Origin: a bacterium
GTDB lineage: Bacteria; Ratteibacteria; UBA8468; B48-G9; JAFGKM01
Assembly (NCBI GenBank): GCA_035370465.1
Contig: DAOOVW010000005.1
Location: 1-51,349 of the forward strand
Direction: 5' to 3'
DNA: 51,349 bases
In this document: positions 42,998 through 51,349 of the stretch, one piece after another
Position numbering within the stretch: position 1 is the first letter of the stretch
Layout: every line of letters starts with the position of its first letter
Notes under the pieces: model-generated
The model's input: the letters and a program-made list of their open reading frames with translations, nothing else
Told to the model about the DNA's origin: nothing
Database searches by the model: none
Made by a program: the position numbers and the translations under genes

Positions 42998-44944
42998 ATG
43001 ATAGAGGCAATTAAAGAAATCGGAGAGAAAATTTTATCTAATACTTCCCCTGATAAGTTTTTAGAAAATTTGGTTGAAGTACCTAAAAAAATAAATGGGG
43101 AGGAACAGTATATTGTTATTATTGATTTTAATACTGATGAAGAAACTGTAACCTTTGATTTTGAAGAAATGAAAGACGATACACCTAAAAAATATTTATG
43201 GATAGGTAATGCTTTGTCAAATAATCCTCAAGACAGGTTTACAACGAATAATTTGGAATATTTAATATCACAAACAATTCCTAATGTTATAGAGGCAATT
43301 TCTGATGGGGAATTAAAAAAACTCTTAGAAAAAGTGAAAAATAAGTTTTATTACGATTTGGGAGACCATAGTAAACAGAATAAAAAATATCAGTATATAT
43401 TGGATATAGAAAAAATAAGAATTTCATCTAAAAGTATAGAACAAATATTAGAAGAAGTAAATAATAATCCTAAAAAATTAGTTAATACTGTTAAAAATGA
43501 AATTTTTGAATATTTGAAAAGAGAAAAAAATCTTACTAAAAAACAAATAGGACTTTTCAATTTAAAAATTGATAATCAACTGATATCTGATTTCCCAGAA
43601 TATAGAAAACATTTAGAAGATTCTTTAATAAAAAAGTTGTTTTCTAAAACAATTAGAGGGAGATGTTTCCTTTGTCAAAAAGAAAAAGAAGTTACAAAAG
43701 ATATGAGATTTAAATTTAGTTATTATATAACAGATAAAATTAGTTTTGCTTCAGAGTTAGAGGAAAAAGGATTTTTGAAAAATTTTACTCTTTGTGAAGA
43801 ATGTTATAAAAAAATTCTTGTTGGGGAATCTTTTATAAAAAATAAGATGAGGACAAAAGTTGGTTTAAATCTTTATATAATTCCACAATTTATTTTTGGA
43901 GATATATCATTTCCCATAAAGAAACTTGACAAATGGGCAGAATACATAAAACAATCTTTGAATTCTGTTGTAAATCTTGAAGGTTTAAGAAAATTTCAAG
44001 ATAGATTAGAAGAGTATAGTGAATTTCAGCAACATAAAAATAACTTTATTTTAAATCTTCTGTATTATAGAAAATATCAAAGTGAATTTAAAATTCTTAA
44101 ACTAATACTAGATGTTCCACCCAGCAGATTAGATTTTTTAAAAGAAAAGGAAAATGAAATATATGAAATAGCAAAAAAAATTTTTGGGGAAGATAACAGA
44201 TGGTATTTGAATTTAGAAAGAATGTATTATCTTTTTCCAGTGAGGATAAGTAAACAAGAAATAGGGGACTATAAGAAAGTATTAGATTTCTACGATGCTA
44301 TTTTTTCAACAAAATCTATATCTTACAAATTTTTAATTAAACAGTTTGTTGACCTAATAGGTGTTTATAGATTTGGGAAATTTGATAGTTATAATATAAA
44401 AAAGCCAAAAGATACTGATACTGGATTAATTTATTCGGTATTAGAGGCAAATCTTCTTTTGCTCTATTTAAAGAAACTAAAACTTTTACAAAGAGGAGGT
44501 GATAATATGAATAACATAGATACTTCTTTACTTTCCGAAGGTATGAAAAAGTATATTGAAGAAATGGGATATGGAGAAGAACAATCTGCACTTTTTCTAC
44601 TTGGATATCTGATAGGAGAAATTGGGAATGCCCAGTGGAGTAAAGAAAATCCGAATAAACCAATTCTTAATAAACTTGTTTATCAAGGAATGGATGTAAA
44701 AAAAATTTTAAGATTAACTAATGAGGTTTTTGAAAAATTAAAACAGTATAAAAGAAATATTCTTTATAATGAACAAATTTTTGCTGAATGTAAAAGATTA
44801 TTGGATAAAAATCTAAACAACTGGCAACTTTCTAATCAAGAAAATGTTTTTTATATTCTTTCAGGATATGCTTATAATATGTTGAAGAAAATTGATGAAA
44901 ACAAATTAAAAGAAAATAAAAATGAGGAGGTAGAAAATGAATGA
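42998..44944 (+). CDS. cas8b: type I-B Cascade large subunit Cas8b (Csh1/TM1802 family)
   Basis: Recognises the PAM and recruits Cas3 in the type I-B effector. The 648-residue protein has a zinc-finger pair C223/C226 (CFLCQ) and C266/C269 (CEEC), and a helical C-terminal part. Position between cas6 and cas7 and the N-terminal MIEAIKEIGEKIL match Csh1 proteins. A strong internal ribosome site and in-frame ATG at 44507 would also yield the small subunit from the last 145 codons. Its stop overlaps cas7 by 8 nt. Confidence 0.9.
   Translation: MIEAIKEIGEKILSNTSPDKFLENLVEVPKKINGEEQYIVIIDFNTDEETVTFDFEEMKDDTPKKYLWIGNALSNNPQDRFTTNNLEYLISQTIPNVIEAISDGELKKLLEKVKNKFYYDLGDHSKQNKKYQYILDIEKIRISSKSIEQILEEVNNNPKKLVNTVKNEIFEYLKREKNLTKKQIGLFNLKIDNQLISDFPEYRKHLEDSLIKKLFSKTIRGRCFLCQKEKEVTKDMRFKFSYYITDKISFASELEEKGFLKNFTLCEECYKKILVGESFIKNKMRTKVGLNLYIIPQFIFGDISFPIKKLDKWAEYIKQSLNSVVNLEGLRKFQDRLEEYSEFQQHKNNFILNLLYYRKYQSEFKILKLILDVPPSRLDFLKEKENEIYEIAKKIFGEDNRWYLNLERMYYLFPVRISKQEIGDYKKVLDFYDAIFSTKSISYKFLIKQFVDLIGVYRFGKFDSYNIKKPKDTDTGLIYSVLEANLLLLYLKKLKLLQRGGDNMNNIDTSLLSEGMKKYIEEMGYGEEQSALFLLGYLIGEIGNAQWSKENPNKPILNKLVYQGMDVKKILRLTNEVFEKLKQYKRNILYNEQIFAECKRLLDKNLNNWQLSNQENVFYILSGYAYNMLKKIDENKLKENKNEEVENE
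44494..44503 (+). promoter_or_regulatory. internal Shine-Dalgarno for Cas11b
   Basis: AGGAGGTGAT is a 10-nt perfect complement of the usual 16S rRNA 3' end, and its GGAGG core ends 7 nt before an in-frame ATG at 44507. It is the strongest ribosome site I saw in the window and lies inside cas8b. Confidence 0.85.
44507..44944 (+). CDS. cas11b: type I-B small subunit Cas11b, nested in cas8b
   Basis: Independent translation from M504 of Cas8b would give a 145-residue, helix-rich protein beginning MNNIDTSLLSEGMKKYIEEM. Published work on other I-B, I-C and I-D systems shows that the Cascade small subunit is made from such an internal start in cas8/cas10d. The evidence here is the in-frame ATG, the near-ideal ribosome site and the all-helical C-terminal region. 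It would form the belly of Cascade with Cas7. No separate cas11 gene exists in the locus, which supports the assignment. Confidence 0.8.
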   Translation: MNNIDTSLLSEGMKKYIEEMGYGEEQSALFLLGYLIGEIGNAQWSKENPNKPILNKLVYQGMDVKKILRLTNEVFEKLKQYKRNILYNEQIFAECKRLLDKNLNNWQLSNQENVFYILSGYAYNMLKKIDENKLKENKNEEVENE

Positions 44945-45914
44945 AGAAAAAATTAAAAATTCAGATATTATTTTTATTTACGATGCAAAGTTATGTAATC
45001 CGAATGGTGACCCTGATGATGAGAATAAACCGCGTATGGATTATCAAACTAGCAGGAATCTTGTAAGTGATGTAAGGTTAAAAAGATACATAAGGGATTA
45101 TTTATATGCACAGGGATATGAAGTTTTTGTGAGCAAGATAGATGATATGACAGTCGATGCTACAAAAAGGGTAGAGAAACTTTTTGAAAATTATGAAGAA
45201 AATGGGAAAAAAGGAGGAGTTGAAATTAATAAACTTGAAGAAAAACATATTAAATGGCTATTACAAAGAGTTATTGATGTCAGAATGTTTGGAGCAACTA
45301 TGCCTATCAAGGCAAAAAAGGGAATAGCAAAAGGAGCATCTAATGCTTTTACAGGACCAGTTCAGTTTAATTGGGGATATTCTTTAAACAAAGTTCAAAT
45401 TGTAGAGTCATCAACTATAACTTCTATGCTTGCAGGAAGAGGTGAGGAATATAGCACAATGGGTAAGGATTGGCGAGTTTATTATTCTTTAATTGCTTTT
45501 TACGGGATAATTAGTGGAAAACGAGCAGAAAAAACTATGTTTTCAGAACAAGATATAAAGATATTGGATAATGCCTTATTAAAATCAATACCACAAGAAG
45601 CAACTACCAGAAGTAAAATTGGACAGAAACCAAGATTATTGGTAAGGATTGAATATATAGATAACACAACTTTTTTAGGTGATTTAAGAAGATATATTAA
45701 GATAGAACCTGATGATAATTTGCGAGATATAAACGAGTTTGAATTAGAAGTAAACAAGTTAGTAAATTTAGTCACAAATAATAAAAGTAAGATTAATAAA
45801 ATATATCTCTGGCAAGATGATGATTTAAAATTAAAAGAAGGGCAAATTTTTAAAGAACTTATAGAAAATGGCTTTAAAGATAAGATTATAGATTTACCTC
45901 ATTCAGAGGAGTAA
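44937..45914 (+). CDS. cas7: type I-B Cascade backbone protein Cas7 (Csh2)
   Basis: The 325-residue RAMP protein that coats the crRNA spacer in multiple copies. The N-terminus IIFIYDAKLCNPNGDPDDEN followed by PRMDYQTSRNLVSDVRLKRY is a hallmark of Cas7/Csh2, and RMFGATMPIK with GPVQFNWGYSLN is also typical. GGAGG in the cas8b end provides its ribosome site. cas5 follows after 4 nt. Confidence 0.95.
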   Translation: MNEEKIKNSDIIFIYDAKLCNPNGDPDDENKPRMDYQTSRNLVSDVRLKRYIRDYLYAQGYEVFVSKIDDMTVDATKRVEKLFENYEENGKKGGVEINKLEEKHIKWLLQRVIDVRMFGATMPIKAKKGIAKGASNAFTGPVQFNWGYSLNKVQIVESSTITSMLAGRGEEYSTMGKDWRVYYSLIAFYGIISGKRAEKTMFSEQDIKILDNALLKSIPQEATTRSKIGQKPRLLVRIEYIDNTTFLGDLRRYIKIEPDDNLRDINEFELEVNKLVNLVTNNKSKINKIYLWQDDDLKLKEGQIFKELIENGFKDKIIDLPHSEE

Positions 45915-45918
45915 ATAA

Positions 45919-46728
45919 ATGGAATATAAGATAGATAGACTTCTTATTTTTGATATAAAAGGGGCAGTAGCGCATTTCCGGAAGTTTTACACCAATTCAT
46001 CTTCGCTTTCATATTCATTTCCTCCAAGAACAACTATTACAGGTTTAATTGCAGGAATTTTAGGTAGGGAAAGAGACCAATATTATGAAGAATTTAGTAC
46101 TGAAAAATGTAAGATAGCAATCTCAATAAGAACGCCAGTGAGAAAAATTATGCAAACAGTTAATTATATACAGACAAAAAGTGATAAAGGTGGAATAAAA
46201 GGAGTAAATCTTAGTGCTGGACATACACAGATACCTTTAGAAATAATATTACCAGACAGAGGTTTTGAAGAACTTAAATATCGGATATACTTTTATCACA
46301 AAGAGCAAGTTTTTGAACAATTAAAGAAAGTATTAAAAGAAAAAAAATTTGTCTATCCACCTTATTTAGGGTTAAGTGAATTTATTGGAGAATTAGAGTT
46401 TATTGACTGCCTTGAAGAAACTGATATTATGGTATATGCTTCTAAAAAAGATACTACAACAGATTTAGTAACTGTTGTAAATACAGAAAAAATTCAAGAG
46501 GGGGGTCTTATTTTTGAAGAGGATTCAGGAAAAATTTTACAATACATAAAAGAACAAATGCCTCTTGAATTTGATTCACAAAGGAATTTTAAGAAAGGAG
46601 CAAATTTTCTTTACGAAAAAAATAATAGTAACATTAAATTAAAAATTAAAGAGAATTACTATAAAATAAATTATAATAACTCTGAGAAAAAAGAGATAGA
46701 AGAAAATATTGTTTTTATGGAAAGTTAA
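45919..46728 (+). CDS. cas5: type I-B Cascade protein Cas5 (Cas5h)
   Basis: The 269-residue RAMP protein that caps the 5' handle of crRNA. LLIFDIKGAVAHFRKFYTNS followed by LSYSFPPRTTITGLIAGILG is the conserved Cas5 N-terminal fold, and HTQIPLE is characteristic of the Hmari/Tneap subgroup. It abuts cas3 with no gap (TAA then ATG). Confidence 0.94.
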   Translation: MEYKIDRLLIFDIKGAVAHFRKFYTNSSSLSYSFPPRTTITGLIAGILGRERDQYYEEFSTEKCKIAISIRTPVRKIMQTVNYIQTKSDKGGIKGVNLSAGHTQIPLEIILPDRGFEELKYRIYFYHKEQVFEQLKKVLKEKKFVYPPYLGLSEFIGELEFIDCLEETDIMVYASKKDTTTDLVTVVNTEKIQEGGLIFEEDSGKILQYIKEQMPLEFDSQRNFKKGANFLYEKNNSNIKLKIKENYYKINYNNSEKKEIEENIVFMES

Positions 46729-49146
46729 ATGAAATTCTACTCACATATAGGCGAAAAGGGGGGTAAAAAAGAGTTAAAACACCATCTGAAAGGAGTTGGA
46801 GAAGAAAGTAGGCATATTATATGTGAATTACCAATAAAAGACAAATGTTTTTTTTCGGATATATCCTATCTTATAGGTATTTCTCATGATTTTGGGAAAT
46901 ATACATCTTTTTTTCAGGAATATCTAATAAATCAAAAGGAAAATAAATTATCACAGCATTCTTTTATCTCTGCAATATTTACTGCATGGCAAATTCAAGA
47001 ATATCTTGATGTAAATAATAATTTTAAGAGTTATTCTTATATTCCTTTAATTGGATATTTTATTGTTCTTCATCATCATGGAGATTTAAGGTCAATTGGA
47101 GAAGATATTCCTTCTTACAAAGATTTTAAAAATCCCCCTTGTTTTTCCTACGCGGAACCTCGCACAAGAGAAAAATTACAAATGACGTATAAACAAATAG
47201 AAGATTTTAAACGACCAAATAGGATAAGTATCATAGAAAATGAATATAAAGAAATGGTGGGAGCAAGCGATATAAAAGATTTCTTAAATACATGGTTAAG
47301 TATATTAAAAAAATTAAATGAATTAAGGCAAAATTATGAAAATGAAGGAGATGGAATTAAAATTGCCCTTTTCCTATTTACCTTACTTTTATATTCAATT
47401 CTTATTGATTCTGATAAAAGAGATGCTGGGAATGTTTCTATAATAAAAAGAAAAAAGTTAATGCCTGATTTAGTTGATAGATATAGAGAAAAACAGTTTA
47501 ATCTTTGTTCAAGAAAAACTATGGATATAATACGAAATCAAATTTACAAGGAATCTATATTAAAAATTGAAGAAGTATCTCTTGAAAATCATCTTTATAC
47601 ATTAACAGCCCCCACAGGGTCAGGGAAAACTTTAACTTCTTTCTCTGTGGCATTAAATCTTAGAACTCGTATAGAAAAAGAAAAAGGATATATGCCGAGA
47701 ATTATATATTCTTTACCATTTATAACAATTATAGAACAAAATTATGAAGTAATTCGGAATGTGCTTTGTTCTGAAATAGAAGATTTTAAAGAGAATGAAA
47801 CTGCTTATATTCTGAAACATCATTATTTATCCGATTTAGAGTATAAAGAAGGAGATGAACTTAAACCTTTAGATGAGTCCTTACTTTTGATTGAATCATG
47901 GAACTCAGAAGTAGTAATTACTACTTTTATTCAACTTCTTCACACAATAATTGGTTTTAAAAATAGTTTTTTAAAGAAATATCATAATATTGCAGGAAGT
48001 ATAATTCTTCTTGACGAAGTTCAAAATATTCCAATTGAATATTGGGATTTGGTTGAAAAAGTTATAAAAATAGTTGCTGAATATTTTGGATGTTACTTTA
48101 TTTTACTTACCGCTACAAAACCATTAATTTTAAAAGAGGAATATGCCACAGAAATTGTAAAAAATCCTAAAACTTATTTTGAAAAGTTAAACCGTGTTTT
48201 AATTAAAGCAGATTTAGAAAAGAAAAATATAGACGATTTTATTAAATGGTTTATAGAAAACTATAACCAAGAAAATTCTTATCTTATAGTAGCAAATACT
48301 ATAAAATCCTCAAAAGAAATTTATGAAAAAATAAAAACTTATAAATTAAAGAATCCTTTATTTTATTTATCTACAAGTATTATTCCGAAGCACAGAGCAG
48401 AACGAATAAAAAAGATTAAATCACTTCTTGATAAAAACAATATACCAATTTTAGTTTCAACGCAAGTTGTCGAAGCAGGGGTAGATATAGATTTTGATGT
48501 AGTAATAAGAGATATAGGCCCGTTGGATTCAATTATTCAGGTTGCAGGAAGATGTAACAGAGAATATACAAAAGATAAAAAAGAACTTTATGTTTTTTCT
48601 CTTGGACAATTTGCAAGTTATGTTTATGGGAAAATTCATCCAGAAATTTCAAGGGAATTACTTAATGCTAAAGAAATACCCGAAAGCAATTTTTATGACC
48701 TAATTAACAATTATTTTGAGAAAGTAAAATTCAAAATAAATGATGATGTTTCAAGATATATTTGGGAATCTATGCTTGAACTGAGATTTTATGAAAAAAA
48801 CCCTCCAGTAAGAAATGGATTTGAGAAAATGGTAAGTGCTTTTCAGTTAATTAAAGAGAAGGGAGAATATATTGATATTTTTGTAGAAATAGATGAAGAT
48901 GCAAAAAATATTTGGGAGAGATATTGTAAAAAAATATATGAAGAAAGAGATTTTCTAATTCGGCGAAATAATTATTTGAAAATTCGTAAAGAATTTAGAA
49001 GTTATATTATATCTATTAGAAATTATAAAGATATTTTTTTACCTTCTGAGGTTTGTGGAATGAGATATATTCCAAAAAACGAAATTAAAAATTTTTATTC
49101 ACCCGAAACAGGGTTTTGTTCAGAAATAGATACCTTAATATTTTAA
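46729..49146 (+). CDS. cas3: CRISPR nuclease-helicase Cas3 (HD plus helicase)
   Basis: Degrades DNA marked by Cascade. The 805-residue protein starts with an HD nuclease (H20 region, H53-D54 in GISHDFGKY, HHHG near 119-122) and continues with a superfamily-2 helicase: Walker A TAPTGSGKT (about 294-302), DEVQ (429-432), LLTATKP and the C-terminal motif QVAGRCNRE. Both parts appear intact, so interference should work. Length is normal for a fused I-B Cas3. Confidence 0.95.
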   Translation: MKFYSHIGEKGGKKELKHHLKGVGEESRHIICELPIKDKCFFSDISYLIGISHDFGKYTSFFQEYLINQKENKLSQHSFISAIFTAWQIQEYLDVNNNFKSYSYIPLIGYFIVLHHHGDLRSIGEDIPSYKDFKNPPCFSYAEPRTREKLQMTYKQIEDFKRPNRISIIENEYKEMVGASDIKDFLNTWLSILKKLNELRQNYENEGDGIKIALFLFTLLLYSILIDSDKRDAGNVSIIKRKKLMPDLVDRYREKQFNLCSRKTMDIIRNQIYKESILKIEEVSLENHLYTLTAPTGSGKTLTSFSVALNLRTRIEKEKGYMPRIIYSLPFITIIEQNYEVIRNVLCSEIEDFKENETAYILKHHYLSDLEYKEGDELKPLDESLLLIESWNSEVVITTFIQLLHTIIGFKNSFLKKYHNIAGSIILLDEVQNIPIEYWDLVEKVIKIVAEYFGCYFILLTATKPLILKEEYATEIVKNPKTYFEKLNRVLIKADLEKKNIDDFIKWFIENYNQENSYLIVANTIKSSKEIYEKIKTYKLKNPLFYLSTSIIPKHRAERIKKIKSLLDKNNIPILVSTQVVEAGVDIDFDVVIRDIGPLDSIIQVAGRCNREYTKDKKELYVFSLGQFASYVYGKIHPEISRELLNAKEIPESNFYDLINNYFEKVKFKINDDVSRYIWESMLELRFYEKNPPVRNGFEKMVSAFQLIKEKGEYIDIFVEIDEDAKNIWERYCKKIYEERDFLIRRNNYLKIRKEFRSYIISIRNYKDIFLPSEVCGMRYIPKNEIKNFYSPETGFCSEIDTLIF

Positions 49147-49173
49147 TTTATGAACATAAAATAGTGAAAATCA

Positions 49174-49671
49174 ATGGAATTTAAAATAATAGGAACTTTT
49201 GTTTGGTACTATTTTATTTGTAAAAGAGAAGTGTGGTTTATGGCTCATAATATTCAACCATCACAAGAAAATCCATATATTGAAATTGGAAGATTAATTA
49301 GTGAAGAATTCTACCCAAGAGAGAAAAAAGAAATAAAATTAGAGTCAATGATAATTGATATCATAAAATGTAAGGACGGACAACTTCTTATTGGAGAAGT
49401 AAAGAAGAGTTCAAAATATTTAGAGGCAGCAAAAATGCAATTGCTGTTTTATTTATATCAATTAAAAGAAAAAGGGGTAGAAGCAAAAGGGGAATTGTTA
49501 ATTCCAAAAGAGAAAAAAAGGATTGAAGTTGTTCTTAATGAAGAAAATGAGAGAAAATTACTTCTGGATATAGAAAAAATAAAAAATATAATAAGTCAGA
49601 ATAAACTACCAGAAAAGGTAAAAAATCAATTTTGTAGAAATTGTGCTTATGATGAGTTCTGTTGGAGTTAA
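49174..49671 (+). CDS. cas4: Cas4 exonuclease
   Basis: A 165-residue RecB-like nuclease that trims prespacers and checks the PAM. Four iron-sulfur cysteines are present: C16, and C154, C157 and C163 in CRNCAYDEFC. The nuclease motif is D62 with E75-V-K77. It lies 27 nt after cas3 without a clear ribosome site. Cas1 starts just after its stop, and its last codons contain the cas1 ribosome site. Confidence 0.93.
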   Translation: MEFKIIGTFVWYYFICKREVWFMAHNIQPSQENPYIEIGRLISEEFYPREKKEIKLESMIIDIIKCKDGQLLIGEVKKSSKYLEAAKMQLLFYLYQLKEKGVEAKGELLIPKEKKRIEVVLNEENERKLLLDIEKIKNIISQNKLPEKVKNQFCRNCAYDEFCWS

Positions 49672-49676
49672 AAAAT

Positions 49677-50672
49677 ATGAAAAAAACAATATTTGTTTTT
49701 TCAGATGGGCAGTTTCAGAGAAAAGGAAATACTTTATATTTTGAGACAAAAGAAGGAGAGAAAAAATATCTTCCAGTTGAAAATATAAGCGAAATAATGG
49801 TAATGGGAGAAGTTGATTTAAATAAAAGGTTTCTTGAATTTTTATCTCAAACAGAAATTATTCTTCATTTTTTCAATCACTATGGATATTACATTGGTTC
49901 ATTTTACCCAAGGCAACATTATAATTCAGGATATATAATTCTTAAACAGGCAGAGTTTTATAATGATGAGAGAAAAAGAATATCTCTTGCAAAAAAAATT
50001 TTTAATGGAGCGGTAGAAAATATTGAAAAGGTTTTAACTTACTATTCAAATAGAGGAAAAGAAGTTGGTGGGTATATTAAAGAAATAGAAAACTTAAAAG
50101 AAAAGGTTGATAATTGTAATTCAATAGAAGAAATAATGGCTATTGAAGGGAACATCAGAGAACATTATTATTCTTCTTTTGATAAAATCCTTGAAGACGA
50201 AGAATTTATTTTTGAGAAAAGGAGTAGAAGACCCCCAAGAAATAAATTAAATACACTGATAAGTTTTGGAAATAGTTTATTATATGTTGCTGTTTTGAGC
50301 GAAATTTATAAAACACATCTTGACCCCAGAATTGGTTTTTTACATACAACAAATTTTAGAAGATTTACCCTTAATCTTGATATTGCAGAAATTTTTAAAC
50401 CAATAATTGTTGATAGAATAATATTTACTCTTGTTAATAAGAAAATTATTCAGCAAAAACATTTTGAGGATAAAATGGGTGGGTTAATACTAAAAGACCC
50501 GGGAAAACAAATATTTGTTGAGGAATTTGATAATCGTCTTAGAACAACAATAAAACATAAAGGACTTGGGAGAAATGTTTCATATAGAAGGTTAATACGA
50601 ATGGAACTATATAAAATAGAAAAGCATCTTATAGGAGAAGAAGAATATAAACCATTTGTGAGTGGGTGGTAA
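49677..50672 (+). CDS. cas1: Cas1 integrase
   Basis: Inserts new spacers together with Cas2. The metal-binding triad is E157 (MAIEGNIRE), H223 (FLHTTNFRRF) and D235 (LDIAEIFKP). A TTG reading from 49662 is open, but the ATG at 49677 with TGGAG nine bases before it is the natural start, giving 331 residues and the usual N-terminus MKKTIFVFSDGQFQRKGN. It is followed immediately by cas2. Confidence 0.96.
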   Translation: MKKTIFVFSDGQFQRKGNTLYFETKEGEKKYLPVENISEIMVMGEVDLNKRFLEFLSQTEIILHFFNHYGYYIGSFYPRQHYNSGYIILKQAEFYNDERKRISLAKKIFNGAVENIEKVLTYYSNRGKEVGGYIKEIENLKEKVDNCNSIEEIMAIEGNIREHYYSSFDKILEDEEFIFEKRSRRPPRNKLNTLISFGNSLLYVAVLSEIYKTHLDPRIGFLHTTNFRRFTLNLDIAEIFKPIIVDRIIFTLVNKKIIQQKHFEDKMGGLILKDPGKQIFVEEFDNRLRTTIKHKGLGRNVSYRRLIRMELYKIEKHLIGEEEYKPFVSGW

Positions 50673-50939
50673 ATGTATGCAATACTTGTATATGATATAA
50701 ATGAAAAAAGAGTTTCAAAAGCATTGAAAATATGTAGAAAATATTTATATTGGGTTCAAAATTCTGTATTTGAAGGTGAAATAACATTTCCAAAACTTGA
50801 AAAATTAAAATCAGAATTAAATAAAAAAGTAATAAAAAGCACAGAAGATTCAGTCATTATATATATTTTAAAAGATGAAAGATATACTAAAAGAGAAATT
50901 CTTGGCGAAAAAAAAGTGAATAAGGGTATCATACTTTAA
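50673..50939 (+). CDS. cas2: Cas2
   Basis: The 88-residue partner of Cas1 with a ferredoxin-like fold. YAILVYDINEKRVSKALKIC carries the conserved Asp after strand one, and WVQNSVFEGEIT is typical. The ATG follows the cas1 stop directly. The leader and array begin 176 nt further on. Confidence 0.96.
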   Translation: MYAILVYDINEKRVSKALKICRKYLYWVQNSVFEGEITFPKLEKLKSELNKKVIKSTEDSVIIYILKDERYTKREILGEKKVNKGIIL

Positions 50940-51115
50940 AATTTTTTGATTTATCAATTTGCAGGAGTTTATATATTCGTCAATCACCAATAGTGAAAAA
51001 AATACAGGAGACCGACAGAAAAAAAATAGTTGACACGACAGAAATTTTAATATATTATAATAAATAGAACAAAAATGTCTTTGAAAAGTTTTCTTATTTG
51101 GTGCAGAGAAGATTG
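50940..51115 (+). promoter_or_regulatory. CRISPR leader
   Basis: The 176 nt between cas2 and the first repeat are A+T-rich and non-coding, as leaders are. They hold the promoter at 51030-51058 and a direct repeat CGACAGAAA at 51013-51021 and 51036-51044, 23 nt apart. TGCAGAG (51102-51108) is the inverse of CTCTGCA in spacer 1. Confidence 0.8.
51030..51058 (+). promoter_or_regulatory. promoter of the CRISPR array
   Basis: TTGACA (51030-51035), 17 nt, TATTAT (51053-51058); a perfect TATAAT three bases on (51056-51061) is an alternative at 20 nt. Transcription would start near 51065, about 50 nt before the first repeat. Confidence 0.65.
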
Positions 51116-51349
51116 GTTTTTAGCCTACCTATAAGGGATTGAAACCCTGATACTCTGCATAAAATCCATCCACCGATACAAGTTTTTAGCCTACCTATAA
51201 GGGATTGAAACCATATTTTTGAAATTCACAGATAGCAGAAGGTGAGCGTTTTTAGCCTACCTATAAGGGATTGAAACTTTGTTTATTTGTTTAATATTCT
51301 CTTCAGTTATGTTAGTTTTTAGCCTACCTATAAGGGATTGAAACTCTAC
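51116..51349 (+). CRISPR. type I-B CRISPR array, leader-proximal part
   Basis: Four identical 30-nt repeats, starting GTTTTTAGCC and ending GGGATTGAAAC, at 51116-51145, 51182-51211, 51248-51277 and 51315-51344. Spacers are 36, 36 and 37 nt; a fourth is cut off by the window edge after 5 nt. The repeat end ATTGAAAC is the usual crRNA handle of I-B systems. No repeat shows mutations, as expected at the leader end of an active array. Total array length is unknown. Confidence 0.98.

Noticed and set aside
51146..51314. Self-targeting spacers
   Set aside because: By eye none of the three full spacers matches another part of the window on either strand; a database search is needed to name their targets.

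Overview
This window is strongly A+T-rich bacterial chromosome. An LpxL-type acyltransferase, an S2P protease and a WecA/MraY-type transferase point to a diderm (outer-membrane) bacterium. A V-type ATPase subunit, a pyrophosphate-energised ion pump, the non-mevalonate (ispG) route and several Gfo/Idh/MocA enzymes fit one of the deep, mostly uncultured anaerobic lineages. An Omnitrophota/Ratteibacteria-like organism is my guess; the sequence given here cannot prove it. Genes are tightly packed, often with TAATG, ATGA or GTGA overlaps.

Layout. (1) 1-7976: two minus-strand operons. One runs from a polyprenyl-phosphate sugar-1-P transferase through pyrF, alr and a farnesyl-diphosphate synthase. 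The other, behind its own promoter near 4340, runs ABC ATPase, ABC-2 permease, TPR membrane protein, gmk and a MocA oxidoreductase. (2) 8128-17059, plus strand: argJ overlapping a V-ATPase subunit I, a GC-rich repeat island, a small MscS-like membrane protein, tRNA-Ile(GAT), rplY, pth, hppA and malic enzyme. (3) 17054-21884, minus strand: rseP, ispG, a second MocA enzyme and a ceramidase-like hydrolase, plus a separate DUF4870 gene. (4) 22017-28595: trxB, trpE-trpG, ferredoxin and flavodoxin back to back from a shared promoter region, and ileS. (5) 28826-30286: a YacP/NYN nuclease gene overlapping a bacterial translin-family gene, then HU. (6) 30411-40996: tRNA-Cys, dnaX, ybaB, an inserted GH36-like glycosidase, recR, an lpxL-like gene, dnaG, rpoD, an MBL hydrolase and a lone GspF/PilC protein. 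(7) 40997-41877: a gene-poor zone of decayed reading frames, including a transposase-like fragment. (8) 41878-51349: a complete type I-B CRISPR-Cas locus (cas6, DUF6922-like gene, cas8b, cas7, cas5, cas3, cas4, cas1, cas2, leader and the first four repeats of an array that runs off the window).

How the parts work together. The CRISPR locus looks functionally whole: Cas6 processes crRNA; Cas8b, Cas7, Cas5 and a small subunit made from an internal start in cas8b would form Cascade; Cas3 has both HD and helicase parts; Cas4-Cas1-Cas2 acquire spacers. The internal start (Cas11b at 44507) is marked by a 10-nt Shine-Dalgarno match (44494-44503), the strongest I saw in the window. Other points worth attention are the DUF6922-like gene inside the cas operon, the NYN-nuclease/translin pair (reminiscent of eukaryotic C3PO), the glycosidase with foreign-looking arginine codons between ybaB and recR, promoters that imply leaderless mRNAs, and two modular A+T-rich dispersed repeats.
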